A stretch of 20,550 bases of DNA, taken from NCBI GenBank assembly GCA_003486385.1, contig DNFT01000020.1, forward strand, positions 1 through 20,550, given 5' to 3'. The notes beneath the pieces are model-generated. The model was not told the origin of the DNA, did no database searches, and worked only from the letters and a program-made list of their open reading frames with translations. Positions within the stretch are counted from its first letter, which is position 1; each line of letters opens with the position of its first letter. This document shows, piece after piece, positions 14,736 through 20,550 of the stretch. Position numbers and translations under genes: made by a program. The DNA comes from Eubacterium sp. (GTDB lineage: Bacteria; Bacillota; Clostridia; Lachnospirales; Lachnospiraceae).

Positions 14736-16190
14736 ATGAAAAATAAACTTTTGTCTATGCTGAGGACAATAGGAAAGCACATAGTAAGCATACGGTTCAC
14801 GGCAGTGATTATGATACTTGCAGCTTCCGTAGTCCCGCTTCTTGCTGTAAGGGGAATAGTCGTAAACAGCTTCCTTGAAAGACAGATAAAACAGCTGGAA
14901 ACGAAGCTTCTTAATACAGGTAATATCCTATCAGCCGATATCGGTAAGAGTGGATATTTTGACAGACAGTATGATGACAGAATCAATGTGCAGGTCGAGC
15001 AGCTTTCCTATATGTATTCCGGACGGATTGTGGTAGTTGCGTCTAACTATAATGTGGTTAAGGATACTTATGTTGATCAGGAAAATAAGACTCTTGTATC
15101 CTACGAAGTAAATCAGGCTTTTCATGGTATAGTAACCAGCAGCTATGACAGCAGATACGGAATAATAGAGATAACGCAGCCGATATATGCCTCTGATGGA
15201 AATAATATAATAGGAGTTCTTATGTTCGCTGTGCCTGATACATCCATAAGGGAGAACGTAAGATATATCGAACGCTTTATTACATCGGCTATAGACGTAA
15301 CATTTACCGTCATGGTGCTTGTGGCACTTGCGTATGCGTTTGGAATAAGCAGACCCTTCAGAAAACTTGCAGAGGCAATACATGGAATGACAAGCGGATA
15401 TATGGATAAAAGACTTGATGAAGATAAGGGTCTTGGCGAGGTGTGTCTTATATCAACGGAGGTGAATAAGCTGCTTGAAAGGTTGAAAACACTTGATGAT
15501 TCAAGGCAGGAGTTCGTTTCCAATGTTTCACATGAGCTTAAGACGCCGATAACCTCGATAAAGGTGCTTGCCGATTCACTTAATACGCAGCAGGATGTTC
15601 CGAATGAACTATATAAGGAATTCATGCACGATATTGTTGAGGAGATTGACAGGGAGAGTCAGATAATCAATGACCTTCTTTCCCTTGTCCGCATGGATAA
15701 GACGGCAGCAGGACTTAATCTTGCACCGCAGAATATAAACGAACTTGTTGAGCATGTCCTAAGGAGACTTAAGCCTATAGCCGAGGAGAAGAATATTGAA
15801 CTTGTGCTTGAGAGCTTCAGACCTGTTGTGGCAGAGATTGACGAGGTGAAAATTACTCAGGTTGTAACCAATCTTGTCGAAAATGGAATAAAATATAATG
15901 TTGCTAATGGCTGGGTGAGAGTTTCAGTAAATGCAGACCATAAGTTCTTTTATCTGACAGTTGCCGATTCTGGTATCGGAATCCCTGATAATTGCAGGGA
16001 TAAGATATTTGAGAGATTTTATCGTGTTGATAAGGCACGTTCACGCCAGACAGGAGGAACGGGACTTGGTCTTGCAATAACAAAGACGGTGGTGCTTATG
16101 CATAAGGGTGCCATCAGGGTATATAGCAAGGAAGGTGAGGGAAGTACATTTACGGTGCGGATACCGCTTACCCAGGCAAAGAAATCATAA
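14736..16190 (+). CDS. Membrane sensor histidine kinase (HAMP, HisKA, HATPase)
   Basis: The 484-residue kinase has a first membrane helix (about 18-42), an extracellular sensor region of roughly 130 residues, a second helix (about 183-204), a HAMP linker, and a dimerisation domain with the phospho-acceptor His266 in FVSNVSHELKTPITS. The ATP-binding domain carries the N box (QVVTNLVENGIKYN), G1 (ADSGIGIP) and G2 (GGTGLGLAITK). It is the evident partner of the preceding response regulator. ATG 14736 is preferred because AAAAGGA lies 6 bases upstream; a GTG at 14700 overlaps the regulator's stop (GTGA) but has no ribosome site. The extracellular part (IVVVASNYNVVKDTYV, ITQPIY) looks like a PDC/CACHE-like fold; its signal is unknown. 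Confidence 0.94.
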   Translation: MKNKLLSMLRTIGKHIVSIRFTAVIMILAASVVPLLAVRGIVVNSFLERQIKQLETKLLNTGNILSADIGKSGYFDRQYDDRINVQVEQLSYMYSGRIVVVASNYNVVKDTYVDQENKTLVSYEVNQAFHGIVTSSYDSRYGIIEITQPIYASDGNNIIGVLMFAVPDTSIRENVRYIERFITSAIDVTFTVMVLVALAYAFGISRPFRKLAEAIHGMTSGYMDKRLDEDKGLGEVCLISTEVNKLLERLKTLDDSRQEFVSNVSHELKTPITSIKVLADSLNTQQDVPNELYKEFMHDIVEEIDRESQIINDLLSLVRMDKTAAGLNLAPQNINELVEHVLRRLKPIAEEKNIELVLESFRPVVAEIDEVKITQVVTNLVENGIKYNVANGWVRVSVNADHKFFYLTVADSGIGIPDNCRDKIFERFYRVDKARSRQTGGTGLGLAITKTVVLMHKGAIRVYSKEGEGSTFTVRIPLTQAKKS

Positions 16191-16204
16191 AGACGAGGAA
16201 TGCA

Positions 16205-17179
16205 ATGAAAACAATTTCACGTAAACATAAATTTTTATTGGCAGTCATTGCCGGCATGCTGGTTATCTGGATGTATGCACTTAGTGCATGTTCCGATGCA
16301 GGTAAAGGTGCTGAAAATGATGTGGCACAGCTTGGTGAAAATCAATATCTTGTTTATTATCTTGACGAGACCGGGCAGGCTCTGACATCTGAGGTATACA
16401 CTGCAAAAGTGGCGGATGATCCGATAAAGCTGGCTCATGAACTATGGGAAGTCATGCAGAATCCGGAGGATGGCAGAAAGCATACAAGTACAGTGCGGAG
16501 GGATATTACCATTGTAGATACCAGACTCAGCGATGAGGTATTGTCGGTATATTTTACTGATAGCTACAGTCAGCTTTCTGTCGAGGATGAGGTTATGTTC
16601 AGGGCTTCGTATGTCAAGACCATGACACAGCTGCAGGGGATTAAGTATGTCAGCTTTTATGTGAATGAACAGCCGCTTCAGGATGCAATCGGAAATCCGG
16701 TGGGAATTATGCTGGCCTCAGATTTTATTGAGGACATAGGCTCAGGCGCATACAGGACATGGGTTGATTTGTCGATATACTATGGCAATGCCGATTCGGA
16801 TAAGCTTGCTCCGGAGCGGATAACTATAGGCTACGGCAAGGAGGCTTCCGTCGAACGTGTTATCATAGAACAGCTTATCAAGGGACCCGGTGAGGAAAAT
16901 CACATTAGAACGGTTCCGGCAACACTCACACTTCTGGGTGTTAAGACGAAGGACGGAATATGCTATGTTGATTTCGATTCCGTTTTGACGGATGAGATAC
17001 TGCCTGTATCACCGGCTGTGACCGTATACTCGATTGTAAATTCGCTCTGTGAGCTTTCTAATGTCAACAAGGTCCAGATTTCGGTAAAGAGCAGTACGAA
17101 TATCATTTTTAGAGATACAATAGATTTGTCACAGCCTTTGGAGAGGAGCTTGGATATTATTGAGACATCGAAAAATTAA
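16205..17179 (+). CDS. GerMN-domain lipoprotein (two tandem GerMN domains)
   Basis: The 324-residue product has a signal peptide ending in the lipobox LSAC (lipidated Cys29). Two related domains follow, about 48-170 and 188-296. Each has the opening VYYLDETG or IYYGNADS strand, an ITIV/LTLL segment, and a YVDF/SVYF strand followed by a helix, the pattern of the GerMN (sporulation and germination) domain. It starts 14 bases after the kinase with GAGGAA upstream and its end overlaps the comEC frame. A lipoprotein with this domain directly after a sensor kinase is reminiscent of LpqB after MtrAB in actinobacteria, where LpqB modulates the kinase; an accessory role for this kinase is inferred. 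It need not be related to sporulation. Confidence 0.82.
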   Translation: MKTISRKHKFLLAVIAGMLVIWMYALSACSDAGKGAENDVAQLGENQYLVYYLDETGQALTSEVYTAKVADDPIKLAHELWEVMQNPEDGRKHTSTVRRDITIVDTRLSDEVLSVYFTDSYSQLSVEDEVMFRASYVKTMTQLQGIKYVSFYVNEQPLQDAIGNPVGIMLASDFIEDIGSGAYRTWVDLSIYYGNADSDKLAPERITIGYGKEASVERVIIEQLIKGPGEENHIRTVPATLTLLGVKTKDGICYVDFDSVLTDEILPVSPAVTVYSIVNSLCELSNVNKVQISVKSSTNIIFRDTIDLSQPLERSLDIIETSKN

Positions 17180-20177
17180 AAGACCGATGGTTCCGGCACT
17201 TGTATTTACGGTGGCGGGAGTTCTGATTGGACTAATGCATGTGCCCCTGCCGCCGGTGTTATTGCCGGCGGCAGCACTCGGCGGTATCTGGTTGATGCCA
17301 ATGCTGTCAGGGCGTAATGAATCTGATAAATGTAATAAACATAATTATATAAGGGGCTGCAACTATAGCCTTGAAAAGAGCTATAGTTATGGGCAGAATT
17401 ATAGCCATGATAAGGATTATGGCTATAAAAAAGGCTGTGGTGATGAAAAAAAACGTAATTACAATAGAAGCCTGTATATTCAGCTATTCTTATTTCTCTT
17501 ATTATTTCTGGTTGGTTTTATCACAACATATATCCATGAAAATTATGACAATAAAATATTTAGTGAAGAATTATTCAGTGAAGAGTTACCTGCGGCGGAA
17601 AAAGCAGAATATGGCGGTGGTGTGATTCGCATATCAGGGGTGGTTGAGAAGGTGTCGGAGGGGACATACTCAAAAAGGCTGATGTTAAAAAAATGCTGTA
17701 TAAATGGCAGGAGGCTTGTAAACAATATTGTCCTTGAGATATCGGACAATACATCTTATGGCTGGTCGGCACGAAGAGGAGACTATGTGGAGGCGAATGT
17801 GGAACTTGAAGCTTCACAAGGCATGCTGCCTGTTCCGGCTGCTGCAGCTAATCCGGGACAATTCGACCTGCGACAGTACTATAAATCGCTGGGATATCTC
17901 TATTATATTGAAGAGCCGGAGGTTATTTCGGTGGCAGGAGGGAAAAACCGGATTGTTTACCGGCTTGACAGCCTGAAGACCTCCTTGAAGGCTGTGTATC
18001 GTAAATGCTGCACGGCAACGGACGCAGGGGTGTATGTGGCGATGGTAACAGGCGACAGGTCGGACATGGATTCGACTGTAAGCGAGCTTTTTTCCGCGGC
18101 GGGAATAGGGCATATTCTTGCCATATCGGGACTCCACATATCGCTTATAGGCATGGGACTGTACAAGCTGTTGCGGAGAATAGGTTTTCTCTGTCCGATG
18201 TCTGCAATTATAAGCGGAATATTCGTTGTATTGTTCGGTGTTATGACAGGTAATTCCGTGTCCGCGACGCGCGCGATAGTAATGTTTGTATGCGCGGTGA
18301 ATGCACAGGTGCTTGGCAGGAGGTATGATATCCTTTCAGCTGTGTCATTGTCCGCAATTATACTTATATTGAAGAATCCGTATGTTATTGCCAATTCCGG
18401 TTTCCTGCTGTCGTTTATGGCTATTGCGGGTGTGGCGGTTGTCACAGATGGATTCTCCGTAAAATGGCTAAAGTGGCTTACAGGACCGGCAGCAATTCAG
18501 CTTGCGACATTTCCCATCATTCTGTGGTTCTACTACGAAGTACCTGTCTATTCTGTGTTTCTGAATCTTATTGTTGTCCCATTGATGAGTTTAATAATGA
18601 TATCCGCGCTTGGCTGCGGAATGTTGGGGCTTATAAGTATACCGGCGGGGTGTTTTTTTGCCGGCGCAGGACATTACATACTTATCCTGTTTCAATATGG
18701 CAGTGAACTTATGCTTTCGCTTCCGGGAAGTGTGTTTGTGGCAGGCAGACCGGAGCTGTGGCAGGTGATGGTGTACTATATTCTGTTATTTCTTTTTTCA
18801 CAGAGAAAACGTGTTGTGGTGTGGATTGAAAAGAGAGCGGTAAGGAGATATGGAGAAGCGGAATGTGAAGCAAAGAAACACAGAGAGGTGGGACGCGAAG
18901 CAGTGAAAGGCGGCGCAAGGAAATGTGAAGCAGAGAAGCTGGAAGCTGGGAGATGTGTCATGGGCGCAAATATATTTTTAAGGAGCCTGCTTGTAATTGC
19001 CATCATAATTCTGTTGTCAAGAGCGCGCAGCGGCCTTGAGGTGACATTCTTAGACGTAGGGCAGGGGGATGCGATATTTATAAGCCTTCCAAACGGCGGC
19101 AATGTGTTTATCGATGGCGGAAGTACTTCTTCAAGGAATATATATGAAAAAGTGATTGAGCCGTTTCTAAAATATAAGGGCGTGAGAAGGCTTGATTTCC
19201 TGTTTTTGACACACAGTGACGCCGACCATGAGAATGGCTGGGCTCAGGCGTTATCCGGTAATGCTTATATTCCCGATATTTATAATCTAGTGCTGAATGG
19301 GAGTGATTATTCCAAGTATCTGGAATTGAGGGAAAGGGCGTTAAAATATGGGGCATTAGAATATGGGGCATTAGAATATGGAGCAGTGGAGTATGGAATA
19401 TCAGAATATGGAACAGTGGGGTATGGGGCATTAGAATATGGAACAGTGGAGTATGGGGCATTAGGAGGTGACACATCAGAATATGGTATATCCGGATATG
19501 GGATATCGAAATATGCAGGTGCTTTAGCGTGGCTGAATAATGCCGGAGCAGATGAAATCAATGCAAGGATGGAGGGGATTGTGGATATAGATGATGTAGA
19601 AGATATAGAAGCTATTGCGACGGCTTTGGAAGTCAAAGACACGGAAATTCTGTGCGCGGAGTATGGAATGGAATATGTATTTGGCGAATGCAGCATTGTG
19701 TCACTCAATGAACCTGGACATTCTGATGCAAATGCAAATGTTGACCGCAAAGCGTATAAAACAGGTTTCTCCAAGACCGGCACCGGAGAGTCGGAGAATG
19801 ACAATTCGATTGTGCTGCTTCTTCAATATAAAGGAAAATCCATTCTGTTCACAGGCGATATGACCTCTAAGATGGAAGCTGATGTAGCGGAAGCGGTGAG
19901 GTACTGTGGGGTTGACAGCCTGTCGATTCTCAAGGTAGGTCATCATGGCTCTAAGTATTCCTCAAGTGAAGAATTTCTTGCCGGTATTATGCCGCAGGCG
20001 GCAGTCATTTCATGCGCCGCCAGGAATACATACGGGCACCCGCACAAGGAAACACTACAGCGCATGGAGGATGTCGGCGCGCTTGTGCTTAGGACGGATG
20101 AAGGTGGGGCGATTATAGCGAAAATCAGGGCTTCCGGCGCAGAGATGCAGGTATATGAGTATTGCGGAGGAAAATGA
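17160..20177 (+). CDS. comEC: ComEC/Rec2-family DNA internalisation protein with three low-complexity insertions
   Basis: ComEC forms the membrane channel that takes up single-stranded DNA; its C-terminal metallo-beta-lactamase-like domain is thought to degrade the other strand. Visible in order: N-terminal helices (about 10-50 and 105-125), an OB-like region (about 150-260), the competence membrane domain (about 290-550) with HILAISGLHISLI at 318-330, a further helix (about 604-620), and the lactamase domain from 626 with FLDVGQGDAIF, THSDADHENG (684-693), LFTGD (896-900) and VGHHGSK (926-932). At about 1005 residues it exceeds the usual 700-850. The excess lies in a Tyr-rich insert (53-103), a Lys/Glu/Ala linker (553-602) and repeats at 727-786. 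The catalytic-type residues look intact. The start is uncertain: TTG 17160 has GAGAGGAG 11 bases upstream, ATG 17187 has none. Confidence 0.92.
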   Translation: MRHRKIKRPMVPALVFTVAGVLIGLMHVPLPPVLLPAAALGGIWLMPMLSGRNESDKCNKHNYIRGCNYSLEKSYSYGQNYSHDKDYGYKKGCGDEKKRNYNRSLYIQLFLFLLLFLVGFITTYIHENYDNKIFSEELFSEELPAAEKAEYGGGVIRISGVVEKVSEGTYSKRLMLKKCCINGRRLVNNIVLEISDNTSYGWSARRGDYVEANVELEASQGMLPVPAAAANPGQFDLRQYYKSLGYLYYIEEPEVISVAGGKNRIVYRLDSLKTSLKAVYRKCCTATDAGVYVAMVTGDRSDMDSTVSELFSAAGIGHILAISGLHISLIGMGLYKLLRRIGFLCPMSAIISGIFVVLFGVMTGNSVSATRAIVMFVCAVNAQVLGRRYDILSAVSLSAIILILKNPYVIANSGFLLSFMAIAGVAVVTDGFSVKWLKWLTGPAAIQLATFPIILWFYYEVPVYSVFLNLIVVPLMSLIMISALGCGMLGLISIPAGCFFAGAGHYILILFQYGSELMLSLPGSVFVAGRPELWQVMVYYILLFLFSQRKRVVVWIEKRAVRRYGEAECEAKKHREVGREAVKGGARKCEAEKLEAGRCVMGANIFLRSLLVIAIIILLSRARSGLEVTFLDVGQGDAIFISLPNGGNVFIDGGSTSSRNIYEKVIEPFLKYKGVRRLDFLFLTHSDADHENGWAQALSGNAYIPDIYNLVLNGSDYSKYLELRERALKYGALEYGALEYGAVEYGISEYGTVGYGALEYGTVEYGALGGDTSEYGISGYGISKYAGALAWLNNAGADEINARMEGIVDIDDVEDIEAIATALEVKDTEILCAEYGMEYVFGECSIVSLNEPGHSDANANVDRKAYKTGFSKTGTGESENDNSIVLLLQYKGKSILFTGDMTSKMEADVAEAVRYCGVDSLSILKVGHHGSKYSSSEEFLAGIMPQAAVISCAARNTYGHPHKETLQRMEDVGALVLRTDEGGAIIAKIRASGAEMQVYEYCGGK
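17361..17428. repeat. Two perfect inverted repeats inside comEC encoding a Tyr-rich insert
   Basis: AACTATAGC (17361-17369) pairs with GCTATAGTT (17380-17388) across a 10-base loop. TTATAGCCAT (17399-17408) pairs with ATGGCTATAA (17419-17428) across another 10-base loop. Both share a TATAGC core. They encode the Tyr/Asn/Lys-rich segment between the second and third predicted membrane helices of ComEC. Confidence 0.7.
18862..18937. repeat. Degenerate 60-base direct repeat in the comEC linker
   Basis: AATGTGAAGCAAAGAA (18862-18877) recurs as AATGTGAAGCAGAGAA (18922-18937), exactly 60 bases later, with weaker similarity around it. It encodes a Lys/Glu/Ala/Arg-rich cytoplasm-type linker (about residues 553-602), with CEAKK and CEAEK as the matching peptides. 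Confidence 0.5.
19338..19517. repeat. Twelve 15-base tandem units inside the lactamase-like domain of comEC
   Basis: Twelve consecutive 15-base units encode five-residue repeats (residues 727-786) of the form [A/I/T]-[L/V/S]-[E/K/G]-Y-G, for example ALEYG, AVEYG, ISEYG and TVEYG. Three units encode ALEYG exactly. One unit is degenerate (ALGGD) and the last ends in YA. All stay in frame with comEC. Confidence 0.95.
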
Positions 20178-20247
20178 GGTTCAAATACCACTGGAAATTA
20201 ACGAAAGCCGCTAATCCTGCGAAAATCAAGGTTTGTGAGTGTGAATC
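20178..20247. other. Spacer after comEC with no recognisable feature
   Basis: I see no hairpin with a T-run, no credible reading frame and no clear promoter between the comEC stop and the tandem array. If a terminator for the comEA-comEC operon exists it is inside or beyond the array. Confidence 0.5.
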
Positions 20248-20550
20248 ATGGGGCATAGAATTAAAAAAATCATAGAAATAGCCATGAAAGCAACAGAAAT
20301 TAAGTGTTGAGAGTAGATTGCGGGTATATGAGGTGAAAAAGCCATAAAAATACCCATGAAAGCTACAAAAGCACGAGCCAAGAGAGTATATCGCGGGTAT
20401 ATGAGGTGAAAAAGCCATAAAAATACCCATGAAAGCTACAAAAACATGAGCCAAGAGAGTATATCGCGGGTATATGAGGTGAAAAAGCTATAAAAATACC
20501 CATGAAAGCTACAAAAGCACGAGCCAGGAGAGTATATCGCGGGTATATGA
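20248..20550. repeat. 73-base tandem repeat array, running off the window
   Basis: Three near-identical 73-base units lie at 20320-20392, 20393-20465 and 20466-20538, and a fourth starts at 20539 and is cut by the window end. A diverged unit of about 72 bases precedes them (20248-20319; its first 45 bases match at about 30 positions). Units two and three each differ from the first at two sites, all transitions. The whole unit is conserved, with no variable spacer. Since 73 is not a multiple of three, any reading frame rotates from unit to unit, so a long protein is unlikely. Confidence 0.95.

Noticed and set aside
19108..19804. Two long minus-strand frames opposite the comEC repeats (Pro/Tyr/Ser- and His/Pro/Leu-rich)
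   Set aside because: They are by-products of the 15-base repeats, which lack stops in several frames. They have no start signals and lie opposite a well-supported gene.
20125..20454. 109-residue minus-strand frame over the end of comEC and the tandem array
   Set aside because: It has no ribosome site, starts at an ATG created by a single change in one repeat unit, and its peptide changes frame from unit to unit because the period is 73 bases.
20248..20550. CRISPR array
   Set aside because: The complete 73-base unit is conserved; there are no short repeats separated by unique spacers and no cas genes nearby.

Overview
The window is bacterial chromosome from a low-to-mid-GC Firmicute, most likely a Lachnospiraceae-type clostridium. 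This rests on gene style rather than a marker gene: purine-rich AGGAGG-type ribosome sites, TTG/GTG codons in starting positions, lipobox lipoproteins, a GtrB/GtrA/YfhO glycosylation set, a GerMN lipoprotein and a ComEA/ComEC pair. I cannot name a species. No rRNA, tRNA, insertion sequence, phage gene or CRISPR array is visible.

Left part (1-7100). The tail of an unidentified plus-strand gene ends at 133 and meets a minus-strand operon at a hairpin (171-219) that can terminate both. The minus operon reads argG, gtrB-like glycosyltransferase, gtrA-like flippase, yfhO-like membrane glycosyltransferase, argH. The last two steps of arginine synthesis are therefore separated by a complete three-part envelope glycosylation module, with tight spacing throughout.

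Middle (7000-13265). A 367-base divergent region separates argG from argC. Two mirror-image promoters, each TTGCAT-N17-TATATT and carrying the same 14-base sequence over the -10, face away from each other. On the argC side a leader of roughly 190 bases contains a 16-codon reading frame with a ribosome site and two Arg codons next to its stop, followed by hairpins. Then come argC, argJ, argB and argD, and an orphan solute-binding lipoprotein, ending at a strong terminator. Together argC, J, B, D, G and H cover the acetylated arginine cycle from glutamate to arginine, apart from the ornithine carbamoyltransferase and carbamoyl-phosphate steps, which are not here.

Right part (13246-20177). A promoter whose -35 box lies in the loop of the preceding terminator drives comEA, an OmpR-type response regulator, a HAMP sensor kinase, a GerMN-domain lipoprotein and comEC. 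A DNA-uptake pair thus brackets a two-component system whose lipoprotein resembles the actinobacterial MtrAB-LpqB layout. ComEC is long (about 1005 residues) because of three low-complexity insertions: a Tyr-rich one encoded by two perfect inverted repeats, a Lys/Glu/Ala-rich linker, and twelve five-residue repeats inside the metallo-beta-lactamase-like domain.

Right end (20178-20550). About 70 bases without a recognisable feature lead into a 73-base tandem array that runs off the window.
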